Numbered from the stretch's first letter, positions 11,879 through 24,579 are shown. The stretch is DNA of 64,000 nt from Dactylellina haptotyla (GCA_031310005.1 CM062388.1:1922001-1986000); one strand, 5' to 3'. Made by a program: numbers and translations. Notes: generated by a model from the sequence alone, not told the origin.

Positions 11879-13767
11879 ATGGCTAGCGACTCCCTCCTTG
11901 ATATTTGGGAAAGGGACCTCTCGAAATCCCAGGCCATTGCAGAGAGACTACTACATGATCCTGGTACGTTTCCTGCCAGCGTCGCGTCACATACTGTTGT
12001 ATTTTGCTAAGAACAACGCACTTTTGTCTCTAGACCGCACACTCATAATAGACGACGAATATGTTCATCTCGACGATGAAAACTATCGTAAGAGACGTTC
12101 ACTAAACTGATTGCTACAGGGGTCAAAATAATATTAGAAAAAATCGAGATGCTAATATTAGACTGGTGATTTCACGGCTAAGATGAGCTCGAACATGCTT
12201 ACGATCTTCTGAAACCTCTTGCGTTGACATTTTCAACATTTCTTTCATGTCCACTCTCGAAGGTTTCGAAAACATATATTCTTCAAATATTACAGGCTGC
12301 CGCTTTGTTTCTGAAAGAAGCTGAGAGGAACGTAAATACCTTGCAATATGCAACCAAAGGTAAACGGTGGATAAGCGTTTATTCTTATACTTCTGTATTT
12401 GTATCGATTGCAATTGTGGCATATGTCGTACATGCAACATTGATTCAATCAGAATCAAAGGACTGGACCATACAAGATGCAATATACCATTTTGACTTTG
12501 CACTTATCAAGACAGGTGGATGGCCTATTACCGCAGAGATCCATGGATTCTTGACTTTGCTGGATACGAAGATACTGCCTTTGGTAGATGCGTCGCATGT
12601 CAGCCTCATCGACTGGGAAAGCGAACTAGTTGGGTACTCGCAAAAACGGCGTGTTGAACTAGATCTCACGACTACTTTTCACGGCCCGGAAATAGTTGCA
12701 CCGACTATAACTCAATGGTTGAATATTTATAAGCGGCAAACACCGATAAAGCTACTTGAGATAATAGAACACTGGCTGGTGTTTGATATTCCCGAACTAG
12801 AATCCCAACCTGAACAAGGGAATGATTTTTTGAAGTCTACGGAGAATATAAAAATGAGTCGGTGGGCGTCTACGAAGTATCTAATATCTCGCACAATAAA
12901 CGGGAGGCGGATTGTTCCAGTTGAGATCGGAAAGACATACACCGACCCCGACTTGCAACAAAAGATCATGACATTCAAAGATTATGTCAACCAATACCTC
13001 CTTCCGCAGGACACAGAGCACGCTAGCAAAGATCAAGCTGAACGCGTTTTCGGTTACCTGGCCCAACATAATTTGCTCACACAGATACCGTCTCTACGGA
13101 ATGATATTTGCATCCCAGAGTACATCAATTACATCCGATCCGCTTCCGCCGAAGGAGAAGACTTCGGTCTCGCAGACGACGAAGAGGACCCAGACCAAGA
13201 AGTGAAAACCACAATTAACGCGTGGCTTGGTCCGGCTAACACGATTACGCCGCTGCACACGGACAATTATCACAACATCTTCTGCCAGGTCGTCGGCAGG
13301 AAGTACGTGAGACTTTACCCGCCCGATGCGAAGGCCGCCATGTCCCCTATGGGGAAAGACGAAAAGGGCGTGGATATGGGCAATACGAGCTCAGTGCCGG
13401 TAGGCTGGGTTGAAAATGGCAACTATAGTCCTCGAAATGGAGGAGCAGGGGACGAGGAGATGCCCGAGGAGGAGGAAAAGGAAAAGTGGCTACGGTTCAA
13501 AGAAGCAAAGTACGTCGACTTTGTCGTTCACGAAGGGGAGGCTGTGTTCTTTCCGGTAAGTAGATGGCCAGCTAGCCTTTCGAATATTTTCACGAACTCT
13601 TTTTCTTGCGGGCTTGGTTCTAGAATTTTTGCACTCTCCGAGCTGAGAAACTTGAAGCTAACACGGACGTTGCCGGCGGTACGCGATAATAGAAGGGCTG
13701 GTGGCATTATGTGAGGTCACTGGATACCAGCTTTTCAGTTAATTTTTGGTGGCAAGGTGATGCATGA
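11879..13767 (+). CDS. JmjC/cupin-8 domain Fe(II)/2-oxoglutarate hydroxylase, KDM8(JMJD5)-like (4 exons, 528 aa)
   Basis: Exons 11879-11963, 12034-12087, 12183-13555 and 13693-13767. The N-terminal half is helical (DELEHAYDLLKPL and similar). The C-terminal half is a cupin-8/JmjC barrel entered at VPVEIGKTYTDPDLQQKIMT. The iron ligands are visible: H405 and D407 in the HTD motif of TPLHTDNYHN, and H509 in KGWWHYVRS of the last exon. SFSVNFWWQ closes the barrel as in JMJD5/FIH relatives. An acidic insert rich in Glu lies between the two ligand motifs. The frame also reads through the last intron into a tail without the distal histidine, but splicing GTAAGT at 13556 to the TAG before 13693 restores the canonical ending. 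Such proteins hydroxylate protein side chains. The substrate cannot be told from sequence. Confidence 0.85.
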
Positions 13768-16700
13768 TTTTCGGTCACCTTACCATAAAGGTCACGCTTC
13801 ATGTCGGCGCGTCGCGAGACAGCAGAAAAAGCATGATTCCTTCTTTTTTTTGTTTTCTTTCACGATGTTCGTGATCATGCATGCGGGCTTATCATGCTAT
13901 TGGCAACCGCCGATAACTAAATTTAGCGTGTTCGCAGGACAATAGTACACAATGGGCGGTATCAAGAGGCGATACGCCCATATTACTAGTCTACGAAGAC
14001 TAAAACTTTCAGAACCTTAACTCTTTGATTTTTTTTTGTTCGGTTCATCTATTCGGTTAATGACCGAGACTTTGTCGAGGTCTAAACGCTTCGAGATACT
14101 CGACACGAAGAATAAGAAAGCTAGGCTTATGTGAGCCAACATGGCGCCATGGACATAAATCGAGAGCTCTGGCAAGGTGTTATTCTCCGCATTACGCTGG
14201 GCACGAAAGTTAATCAATGTTTTTCATGATACAATTTGCTCGAGAGTCAATCCCGTGAACTCCGGTGTCCACCTAAGCGAAGTTCTTCTGTTATGATGAA
14301 CGAAATTATTGTTATTGACGTATGCGAGAAATTCTATAGTTCAGATCAGTTAAGTACCATGGCAATAATGTCTGGCAACTGACCACCGCTCATCTGATCG
14401 TCGATTTACTCAGATGACCGACGCTAGAGACAATGCTAATCCCCGAGCAAAATTACGAGGGAAAGCTGAATTGTTCCATGATCGAGGTGGTAAATAGGAC
14501 AATCACCCCGGAGACCAGATTAAATAACAGAGGTTCTACCAGGTTTAAATAAATGTCAGAACCCGGTAGATGAAGTTGATCTCCACGATCCGGAGTTCGT
14601 GATTTTAGCACGGTCGGGGCCCGGGAAATACCACGGAATCATGGGTGAATGAGAATCCCACGGCCCGATGCTTGATGGTCCGGGTATTTCTTTTCGAATT
14701 AGGTACAATAACTTTAAAAAGCTAAGTCTAAAATATTTTTGTTGTGGGAATAAAAATTGCATAAGCACTTTCGATCCACTAGAAACCCATGGTTACAGAC
14801 TGGAACTAATCTATAGTCAGCTGGTGTCCGAGGCTCAAAATTTTGACGGAATCGAGTAATGGCTTCGGTGGATTCCGAAAAAGTGCGGCGAGTAATGTCC
14901 GTTATGTGTTACAAATCGGTGACTTTTTTCTTGTTGCTCTTCGATGTTTCATGACGTTCAGCTGGCGTTAGACAAGCTAATCGATAATACTTCGCTTTAG
15001 TCGACTAATAGAGTAGCAACTAGCGTGCAAAAAATAGTTAAATATTTAAAGATCACGCTTCCGATAGCTGTTTTTGATCTGATCAACTGGGAGACCGAAT
15101 TTGATTGCACAGCCTCCCGGGAAACTGGGTTACAGGTCAAAAGTGGCTGGATTTAGCACACGGGTATCGCTATCTCGAATGATTCTGAATAAGAGACCTC
15201 GTTGAATTGAGGCAACAGACATTTCACGGTGTTTTTTTCATGGACTCCCCGAAAGTACCTCGCTGGCCAGAATTGGCCAACGCGCCACTTGAGTTTATCT
15301 TGCCCTGGGAAATTACTGACCGAGAAAGAACCTGGAAACCGGATACTTAAGGTACTTTCGTTATGATAAGATATGGGGCAATACCTTCCACCCTCGCCCG
15401 AACCAGCCTCGTGCAAAATCTTTAAGATGACTTCGCGCGTGATAACAGGGTCCTCCAGCATCAAAATGACAACTCGGCTGGGAATTGCCAGCTGGTTCCT
15501 TGATCATCGCATGCGCAAGAATAGGGATCTCCGCCAGAAAGTGGAGATGCGTCGCTGTAAATTTCGGAGTTGGCTTTGCGACGGAAGAATCGGCGAAGAA
15601 ATGTCGCATGCTGGAACGAATGCCATTGACGCAGAACTCATCGCGCGACAAAAATAGTGGAAAAAATAATTGGCTGGGAGTTCTCGACCCGCGTTTAGAC
15701 ATTCCCAAGCTATCAGTCAATGCGAAGGGGGTGGGAGTTTTTGTGTGTGGTGCGTCGCCGAAAAGCTTAGATCTGAGGAACAGCGTTTGAAGTTTACCAG
15801 GTTTTGGCGAACCCCAGCCATCCTATCTTTGGACAACACTAGCCGCGGCTCTGCAATGCAAAAGAATTAAGATTGCGATGGGGTTTGCGGCAGAGGCAAC
15901 AAGCTACGGGGGCATTCTATTTTCCTACCGGATTGCTAGTGAGCGGAACAATTGGCGTTCGAAATCATACCAGACTCAGCAATTTCTCAGGAAAGTCTTG
16001 GGAGGAGTTCTGGCTAATTACTGCGGTGCATTGCTGAAATGAATCAAAAAAGATATCTTAAGATCGCGATATCGGGGAATTTTAAAATTAATGTCGCGAT
16101 GCGGCGTTTCACAGTTTGAGACTAGCTCCGACAAGAGTTACCTTGGTAAATACCGGCCAGGTAGAACTTGTACCTACGTACGCGAGAGACGAGTCCCTGA
16201 GCGAGTCTTGCGCATGCAGGTTCGTAGCCAGTAGTTACCTGATCGAATGAGTGTCATCTGCAGGCCCTTCCTGATCGTGTGTTTCCAGGCGAGGTTAGAC
16301 CTCCCGTCAACGCGCGTTTGCACATGCATCCGCACGCACGGCTACGGCTTCGATAGCTTGTTGTCAGGCCTGAGGGGCCTATTCCCATTCGATATTTTCA
16401 CCCAGGCTTCCGGAATGTCCACCGAAATGCGAAAGCAGAGTCGAATGTTCTTTGCAATTTCCACGCTTGAAAGCAAACGGTCTCGCCTCATGCGATCTTC
16501 TGCACAATCCTAACACTTGTCCTGATGAGTGCCCAACGACCAAGGCGACTAACCCACGTTGCGTATGCATGACGACTCAAAATAGCTAGGGCCCTCTGGA
16601 ACCTCCTATCGCTTAAGGATGCATTTTGGGTTAGGCTGGCTAAATCCGTAAGAATCAGGCTTCTTCGTTCGGAGGACCTTGAATTAGTTGTGACCAGGGC

Positions 16701-17216
16701 ACAAGCTAGGGTGGAGCTAGACGATCAGCCTTGTATCATTGTTTGGGAGACCTAAATGCCAGTTATTGTTCATTCGTATTTGAGATTTAACCATCTACTA
16801 CCCCAGATGATGCCTTAATAATAGCTGGATCTTCCAGCACGCACAACGTACCTCATCGGAAGTACGTTTCGACAAAATAAAAAATACACACAGTTAGAAG
16901 CTGGGAGGTCAGCTTTAGCTGTTTGTATCATAGTGGTGGCCCCCCGCTACTGCTGAGCTGCGCATACGCGCTTCGGAGGAGGAGTAGTTGAGGGGAAGTT
17001 CGTTCGTTATCGGGCCACACGCAACGACAACGACGCCCCGTTCAGCAACATCACCAACCTCAAACACGACATCACCACAACACGTTGATTGGCGGACCCG
17101 CAACACCGACAACACCAGCATCGAGAATAACACAACCAACACATTCCGCGTCGTCGGACGCGCTTGATCGTACATATAATTTTTTTGCATAGACCCGTTG
17201 GAGGGAATATAGGAAA
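13768..17216. other. gene-poor region, about 3.45 kb, upstream of the dual-zinc regulator
   Basis: I find no credible gene here. Frames near 15153-15870 and 16247-16570 overlap on both strands and lack any family signature or splice support. The stretch is not low-complexity and shows no terminal repeats. Its position directly upstream of a transcription factor gene makes a long control region, a long 5' leader or a non-coding transcript possible. Confidence 0.5.
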
Positions 17217-20056
17217 ATGTGCCAGCAGGAGCCCAGTCACTGGAACTGCAATTGTCTTCCGGTGACATCCTACTCCAGCCAGGGCAGGGAGAATCCGTTC
17301 AAGAATGCCGACCTGCCGACCCCTCCGTCGTCGCCTAGTGCCCGGATCCGACAACTGAAAAATGTTTTCGAAGCCCCGGCCGTGAAGAACGACCCTCCTC
17401 CACCCATCCGTGAGTACTCACGGGGCTTGAGGCAGCGGAGAGAGGCTGGATCGGTCGGAAAGTTGGAGGACAAGTGCACCGAATGTAGAATCTGGGGTCT
17501 CCCTTGTGACATGAAGGAGCCGCATTGTAAGTTTATATATAAATTGCCTGGCATCGTACTGCTGGCATTTTTTTAAAAAAAAAAGATACACAGAAGGAAT
17601 ATATGCTGAAAGTTCTGTGTCTATTAGGTAGCAACTGTCTCAGGAAAGGGAACGTTTGCGAGACGGCTCGTGAGTGGCTAGGGCGAGTCAGTGGGAAAGC
17701 CCCAGTCAAGAACCGCTCAGCATCTGTTTCTGCCCCGCCGTCACCAGAACTTGTCGAAGTTCCGGTTGTCGAAAACCAAATGACAACGATTCTGGAAGTC
17801 TCTGACAACCAGGTACTTGTTGAGGATATTTCGACAGCCAAGGAAGATTATTCTATGCATCACAAGGCTACCGACGAAAGTCTGGCCGATCTCAAGAAGA
17901 ATATTCGTGGTTTGAGAGCAGCTTTGACGCTATTGGAAATCGAAAACAATGACTTCACACAGGAACCGGAAGCTCTCAGCAAACCGGAACCTGCTACTGT
18001 AATCGATGACTTTTCTTATGTGACCGGATTGACCCAGCAAGAGGCTCCTATTGACAGCGAGAGCATCAATTTTGGAGAACTTACAGCTGCAGAAATCTCG
18101 TCTCCTTTTATTAAGAACGAATCTACACCTCCACCTTTCCTGTCCACTAACGATATCTTGGTTTGCCCCGTACCCATCGAAACTCTTAACTCGCCACACA
18201 CACCGACGGAATCTACACAACAGCTCAGCACACTATTACCAGAAGTACCTAGCCTCATACACGACAACCAATTTATGAATTCTTTGAATGAACTCAATAC
18301 CACTAGCCGAACAGTTCGATCAGCGGCTCAAACCGCTTATGAGAAACTGAAGAATGTTGCGCAGACCGAGAAAACCTCCATGGCCTTTCGACATTTTGTA
18401 GAATCTCTTGGAAGTCTGGATAATATCTTGAAAATCGGCTCTCAAACTTACGAAATGCTCCTGGACCAACAGACACCCCACTCTTTGATCGAAATCTACT
18501 GCTTCCTCCACTTCGCATACGCCATGTCCCAGGGTGATACCGACCTGATGCCCATCTCGAGCGACGGAGAGTTCCACCGAGATTTATTGGTCTTTAGATC
18601 TTGCCTTTCATCGACTCCGGAATACGAGGGTTTCCAAAGCCAACGGGATATCTTTGATGAAATTGCTCACCACATGGCCGACGAATTGGAATGCGCACTT
18701 CGATGGGCGAAAAAGCAGAATCTTACCCCGACCAGTTTCCACGGCTTAAGCTTGGAGGACGTCTTGAGGCTTCATTCGGAAGGAGGAAGCTCCTGCACGG
18801 ATATCAATTCGGTCACCAACGGTTCTGTCATTCAAGGTTCAAATATCTCTGGGATTACACTTTTTGGTTCAGCTTCTGGAATTACTCGTGATGGTACCGA
18901 CGCTCTGCGCAACATTCAAACCTTGCAAGTCTTCGCCGGTATATCAAGGTTTCTCGCAGGTAAATACCCACTTTCAAGATTGATTGTTCTTGTTATATGC
19001 TAACTCTTTCTCTAGGTCTCAATCGCTTTGGCTCTCCATTCAAGATCTTCTCTGGCGAATTCTGCAAATCAATCTCTTCGGATATCTACAAACACCCGCT
19101 CTACTCAAAATCTTTCAGGCACCATCATCGTCTCTTTGACGCCGATGAACTGCGAGACGCAATCCACATGGGAGTTATCTGCAAATTTGATGGCAAGCTC
19201 ATCGCGCACAGCTCAATTCACAAAATCTTGGAAACATCTCTTGAAATGCTCGACGTCGGTTCTTTGATAACTCTCGAAGATTATATCGAATATGCGAGAG
19301 GTTTACTTATGGTATGCTCGACCCGAGATGGCAACTTTTACCTTCAAATTGCTAATATATTCCTAGGTCGTTCTTCTCCCTCTCTATGTCGTTCACCGAT
19401 TTGAGGATGAGTTAGTCCGTCGATCACAAGAACTTGTCCAGCAACTTCCAGAGAACCTTCTCCGCCGAGTCCAGTGGCCTGAATGCTTCAACTCACAACT
19501 CAGCTCTGTCGCCGACTTTGAGAACCAGAATAACGAATACTTGGCCAACATCACCTACGTTGCTCCCGAACCTACCATGTCTGTCATCTTGGACTCCTAC
19601 TACCCGGCTACCCTCCAACAAATTCCCAGCAGCCCACCTCAGTGCCTCCAACCCGAGAAAATGGAATACGAGCTCTCGCCCACCCCCGAAAGCGTCCACA
19701 ACAACTCCGGCTCCAACTCACCTGTCATCTCTACCCCACCGACCTCTTACAGCGAGGCTGGCGACTCGCCTAAATCTAATCCCACATCTCCACTTCAATC
19801 CCTTGTTTGCCGAACTTGCCGCAAGACTTTCACCAACAAAAGTAACCTCGCCCGCCACGAACGCACCAAGCACAGCCCGGGATCCGCAGGATCCAAAAAG
19901 ATGCTCCGATGTCCCATTCCTGGTTGCAAAACCATGCTCGGATCCGCCCGAGCCAAGGAAAATATGCGTACCCACTTGAAGAAGAAGCACGGTATCGAGC
20001 GACCGGGCATGGAAGAAGTCAGATGGAGAGTTGACGTTCTCCAAGGGTGTGTATAA
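17217..20056 (+). CDS. transcription factor with N-terminal Zn2Cys6 cluster and two C-terminal C2H2 fingers (4 exons, 875 aa)
   Basis: Exons 17217-17526, 17628-18959, 19016-19311 and 19367-20056. Splicing the first intron completes a Zn2Cys6 binuclear cluster with canonical spacing: C87, C90, C97, C104, C107 and C114. The codon for C104 is split by the phase-1 intron. The middle is mostly unstructured, then helical (residues about 240-690) and not assignable to the usual fungal_trans domain. At the C-terminus are two C2H2 fingers: C794/C797/H810/H815 and C828/C833/H849/H854. Polar Pro/Ser-rich segments flank both zinc regions. It is therefore a nuclear DNA-binding regulator. Having the two domain types at opposite ends of one protein is unusual. 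The 3.4-kb gene-free upstream region fits a regulated gene. Confidence 0.85.
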
Positions 20057-21135
20057 TATTATATAGGTATATTATTATTATTTTAGCAGTAGTATTTTTT
20101 TTATTTGTGGTACAAAAGGTATTATTAGTGCTTTGGATATCCGCTACCACCCAGTTACCATCTATTTTTTCTTCTTCAAATTATTATCACAGACCTATAG
20201 ACTTTTTTGTATAGCGATTTGTTTTCCGTTTTTTTCTGCCGATTCCCCTTCTCGACACACTCTTATTTTTTACTCCTTTGTAAACGGCGGCGGGACGGAC
20301 GACAGAAGCAAACCTAAAAAAAAAAAATAACTAAAAATCTAGACAAAAAAAAACCAACAGAACATGTTAACATCATACCAAAAAGCATTTGAAGTTTTTG
20401 CGAGAAAAATTCAGGCTTGTTACTTTATTCATATTGCAATAAATCATAAAATTTCAACTAAAGATTCGTGTTTGGTCGCGTGAGCTTATGCCTCGACTGG
20501 CGACCCCGCTGCTTGCCTAGCAGGCTGATAGTTTTCGGCTTGGATTTGGGGGGTTTGATGACGCACGCGCAGCCAATAATGGTGGCAATCTCTCGCTTCA
20601 GTCTGTCAACGCAACATACTCGGTGGCAGAAGTGCATGGTGAGCTCACGAGCGGAAGGATCCCAGGCCAACCTGGAAGACAAAATTTCGAACATTTCGGA
20701 CCAGGTAGAACTGTAACTGGTATTCGCGATGCTCTCGTGCCACGCAATTTTCTCATTGGTTTCGTATTTGTCGAAGCTGCGGGTCTATAATGATTACAGT
20801 GTCATAGTCTCAGACTCTACCATTTCTATCATAGGAAGTCATTGGACGGCCGACTTTTACACTGCTCTGGCCCTGGCACGGGGCTCGGCTAACTTGGGAT
20901 TAATTGACCTTTGTGTTACATGAACCACAACTTCTCACAAAATCACGAAAATAATAAATGCAGGAGCTCAATTTATTGGTCGCCAACTACTGGCTTCTCT
21001 GGGTATGCATATTGCCGGCTTGGATCAGCTACGGGCTTGGTTTATATCCACACTCTATACAACTACACCTAACTAATAATTCTCAAAACTGTAGAGTTTA
21101 GAGGCAGAAACCCGTCAACGAAAAATAAAAATTAT
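20057..21135. other. convergent intergenic region, about 1.1 kb
   Basis: 3' flanks of the dual-zinc regulator (plus) and the beta-propeller gene (minus). T-rich and A-rich runs at 20090-20350 are consistent with 3' UTR and polyadenylation sequence. No other gene was recognised. Confidence 0.5.
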
Positions 21136-22194
21136 TTACAATTTATCAACCGAGATGGCAATAACCTCACCCCCCTGAACAAACCCGTCCAGAGGATGCG
21201 CGAGTCCTCCATCAGTGACAACATACAAAACGTCACTATCCCGCTTCGTCCGCCCAAATGCACACGCAGTATCACCTTCGAGCACCGTACTATTAGGCGA
21301 ACCGAACACAGTAGTCCACTGTCCATCTGGGGTAATCTTCAACAGAATATTACTCGCATGTCCGGTAGAGTAAACCACCCAATCCTCGCCACTGTGGTGT
21401 CCCGGTCGTTCCTTCTTCGGAGCAAATGCGAAATCATCCATCGCTCCCGGCGACGCGAGGATCTGATATGGTCCTGTTGCGGTGCCGGTTCGCTTATTGA
21501 TCCGCACACGCGAGAATAGTCCTCTCGCGGTGTTGGTGTAGTACGCGTACCCGTCGTGGATTTTCAGGCCGTTGATGCCAGAGTGTGTGGAACCCACAGG
21601 GTAGGTGCCCATGCTCGCGTCGTCTTGGAGTACGACGGTGTAGGCTCCCGTGTGGACGTTCACGCGGTATACCAGACCCGCACCAGCATCGCCAACGAGT
21701 ATGACACCGGCTGCGGCGTCGAGTGTTGCTACGCCGTTCAAGAAATTGGCTTCAGGGATTGGTGCGGCGCGACGAAGACGAACTGCATTACTATGCGGGC
21801 TTTTGAATGTTGCGGTCCATATGCTGTAGCTGCCGGGGGTAGTCGAGAATGTGGGAATAGACCAATTACCTGCGACTACGGCGAATTCATCAGGGCCGAC
21901 CTCGTCGATGCCGAGGAGAGCCGTGACGTGAGGGAAGGTATATAGGAGAACTGGTGGACGACGAGATTGCGGATCGATCAGGTACAGCTCTGGCCTGTCG
22001 ACCAAGGTCACGAGAAGATCGCCATTCCAGCGGACTGCGATACTCTCGATCCAAGCCGTGCCTGGGAACTGGTATACGGTATGGTAGGGTTTCAAAGACC
22101 GTGCAGGGGTAGCTTGGTCTAGCGGACTAGCATGGGCGCAGGATAACAAGGTTGAACACCCTACAAACAAGAGAGAGAAGAGTTTGAGCCGCAT
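21136..22194 (-). CDS. secreted six-bladed beta-propeller protein, SMP-30/gluconolactonase-like (intronless, 352 aa)
   Basis: A single open frame. Residues 1-22 form a typical signal peptide ending near CAHA-SP. The rest has repeated propeller strands such as WIESIAVRWNGDLLVTLVD, PELYLIDP, NFLNGVATLD, GLVYRVNVHTG, SGINGLKIHDGYAYYTNT and SNILLKITPDG, a pattern shared with fungal extracellular SMP-30/gluconolactonase-like and NHL-type propellers. Such proteins often sit near secondary-metabolism or wood-decay genes, but no biosynthetic cluster is visible here. Catalytic residues cannot be assigned with confidence, so hydrolase activity is not claimed. The lack of introns and full length suggest the model is complete. 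Confidence 0.8.
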   Translation of the reverse strand: MRLKLFSLLFVGCSTLLSCAHASPLDQATPARSLKPYHTVYQFPGTAWIESIAVRWNGDLLVTLVDRPELYLIDPQSRRPPVLLYTFPHVTALLGIDEVGPDEFAVVAGNWSIPTFSTTPGSYSIWTATFKSPHSNAVRLRRAAPIPEANFLNGVATLDAAAGVILVGDAGAGLVYRVNVHTGAYTVVLQDDASMGTYPVGSTHSGINGLKIHDGYAYYTNTARGLFSRVRINKRTGTATGPYQILASPGAMDDFAFAPKKERPGHHSGEDWVVYSTGHASNILLKITPDGQWTTVFGSPNSTVLEGDTACAFGRTKRDSDVLYVVTDGGLAHPLDGFVQGGEVIAISVDKL

Positions 22195-23315
22195 TTTTGA
22201 GACAGCAGGAAATAGGTACGCAGATGATTAGATAATTTTGGATTGCAATGACAGATATCCAAGCTATCACTACACATTGCTCTCCTCAGGTTTATATAAT
22301 CTTGTACCGGACGCTTGAGCCGAATTACAAATGAGAGTTCAGACGACAATGGGACGATCTGCCCGCCGGCAGAGCCGAGATTGTGATTGAACAAGCTTTT
22401 GTGAAGCATTTATCGTGGAAAATTGTGGAGCCGCGATCACTAATCGGTCAGAAAATGCGTTCTCACCGCAGGGAGCCAGTCTCCGTTGGGTGATTTTATA
22501 TGGGGAAGTGGGTCTTGAGCTAGCGAGCTCTGAGGGCTTGGCATGAAGCTTGACCGAAAGCTTGACTTTCCAGCGCCACTATGATGTAGAGTGATTAGAA
22601 TTCGAAGATGCATTGATTGATTTCTCAACAATTATCACGGCGTTATCGTCACATCCGGAATGTTACTCGGATTCGGATCGCTGATATCTGCTATCACATT
22701 TTACATTTCGGAGGGCTTTTTTTCGGAACTCCATATTGCTGAGGTTGTGTTGATATCTCCACTGGCGGTGCTCCTGGCCAATTGACTGGTGGCGTGTCGA
22801 ATGTCCAAGTTCAAATCTATCCCAAATTAAATAGCGGTAATTGTCCAATCGAATTTCTTTCCTAATTATCGATCTGTAAAACATGTAGCACTAATTTTCG
22901 TGCCGTACAATTATCTGCCCTAAAGATCGTTTCAGTTATTGGGAGGTTAGAAGGGACTTTGAGGCTTAAAAGTCTCTTCATGGCAACACTCTACAAAGAA
23001 GAATGTTGTTGGATATTGTCATAGATGGCGTTGGTGCACCTGAACAATATGTCGCATTGATACCATTGGTGCCCGTCTTTATCAAAAGGGTTGCGCTCCC
23101 TATACTAAGACCTGGGATCACTTGCCAAATTTGATCGGGGGCGGTGTTGAGGGTACGCTGTTGAGAGGCCGAGATATAAAATCTGACTTGCTTTTAATCC
23201 TATCCTGACATCACCTTCGCACCTCGTCTCGTTGCCAGACGTTCACACCTTCAACTATCATCGGTTGAAAAGCATCTCTGCTGTATATCGAACGAGCAAT
23301 ACTACAACTCATAGA
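22195..23315. other. divergent intergenic region, about 1.1 kb
   Basis: Shared upstream region of the beta-propeller gene (minus) and the C2H2/SIM gene (plus). Only short frames with no family signal were seen. No RNA gene or repeat was recognised. Confidence 0.5.
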
Positions 23316-24449
23316 ATGCAGCAGACTGACAAAACCCATCACGGCGGAATTCTATTCTCTGCAACGCCTGATGCTAAAGATATGATCGATACCATCTCAG
23401 CTTTCGAGACCCTATCAAAATATCCTACAAGCCCCCAAGATGGCAATATCACCCCTATCAAGCCCGCTGAAACCCTGAGAGTTATAGAAGCCTTCATTGC
23501 ATCTGATCTATTCACAAATGAAGAAACCTTTCACACCATCACCACAGACTTCGTCAATGAACGACTCGCGCGGGACGGAGCATATCAATCAGGCTGCTAC
23601 CCGGAACGGGAATGGTACAGCAGACAGAATGGAGAAGTGGAACTTGATTGTTCAACTGCTCTCGACTGTGAATTTGTCCTCGATAGTAGATTTTATAAGA
23701 TCCAACCTCAGCATCTCGCTCCCAAGAACCTTGATAAAGAACCACACACGAATACAACTCGAAGCTTGGCTGATATGCTCGATGAATTCGATGACGACCC
23801 GTTTTTCCAACAGGATCAGAGTGCTTATATTGGCGATGTGCTCGATGCTATTAGTGCACCTCGAATACCTACGACCCTACCTGCAAATATCCGAACCGCA
23901 GATACGAATATCGGATTGTCCCCAGATGCAACTTCTGAGCCAGAGCAAACAGGTAGCCCAAGTTATCTTCGCTATTTTAAGTCCGATAGCCCCTTGACAA
24001 CTCTGGACTCAGAGACGCCATCGTTCCCATCTCGAGACTTCGCATCGTCTCCGCACTCTTTGCTACCAAATTATGCGACAAAACAGTCCAGGATAGTCTA
24101 CGACAGTCAAGGAGAGATTGCAGAGCCATCTAAAAATGGGGATAACAATGCTGCGATGATTGATTTAACCCAAGACGAGACAGCCGCCCCACAGACATCG
24201 AATCCTTTCGTTTTTGTGCAAATACCAAAAAAGGCTAGCAATGTAGCTGGGAAGAAAAGTGCCAAGGCTTCCGTTAATACTGTCGCGAAGGAGACGCAGA
24301 AAAAGGTATGGGTTGCTTGTGGTTACCCTGGTTGCAAGAGACGATATATATACGAAGATAGCCTACTGGAACACCGAGCCACCCATTCGCCGGTCCCAGA
24401 GCCTGCGGTGGAATCCAACCCGAGGAAGAAAAGACGAGGGAAGAAATAA
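23316..24449 (+). CDS. C2H2 zinc-finger protein with a putative SUMO-interacting motif (377 aa, intronless)
   Basis: The frame is open from 23232, but the first ATG is at 23316, giving 377 residues. Most of the protein is polar and acidic and looks disordered. Residues 281-288 read MIDLTQDE, a classical hydrophobic-acidic SUMO-interacting motif. A single C2H2 finger of TFIIIA spacing is near the C-terminus (C335, C340, H353, H357), followed by a basic run PRKKRRGKK that should act as a nuclear signal. The role is probably nuclear, perhaps transcriptional or SUMO-linked, but one finger alone does not prove DNA binding. The gene converges on the Q/N-rich gene with only 130 bp between stops. Confidence 0.72.
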   Translation: MQQTDKTHHGGILFSATPDAKDMIDTISAFETLSKYPTSPQDGNITPIKPAETLRVIEAFIASDLFTNEETFHTITTDFVNERLARDGAYQSGCYPEREWYSRQNGEVELDCSTALDCEFVLDSRFYKIQPQHLAPKNLDKEPHTNTTRSLADMLDEFDDDPFFQQDQSAYIGDVLDAISAPRIPTTLPANIRTADTNIGLSPDATSEPEQTGSPSYLRYFKSDSPLTTLDSETPSFPSRDFASSPHSLLPNYATKQSRIVYDSQGEIAEPSKNGDNNAAMIDLTQDETAAPQTSNPFVFVQIPKKASNVAGKKSAKASVNTVAKETQKKVWVACGYPGCKRRYIYEDSLLEHRATHSPVPEPAVESNPRKKRRGKK

Positions 24450-24579
24450 GCAAGCAAGCTTTATAGCAATTTGGATTCCTTTAAATAGTACGCAATTACC
24501 TCGATAGTCTTTACTTTCATAATGGGAAGATATACAAGTTTTAACTCCAATAAAAGCGGTATTAAGATAATAAATGATA

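Noticed and set aside
12368-12461. possible intron in the JmjC gene after ATKG
   Set aside because: The translated stretch still follows the family's helical pattern, so it is kept as coding.
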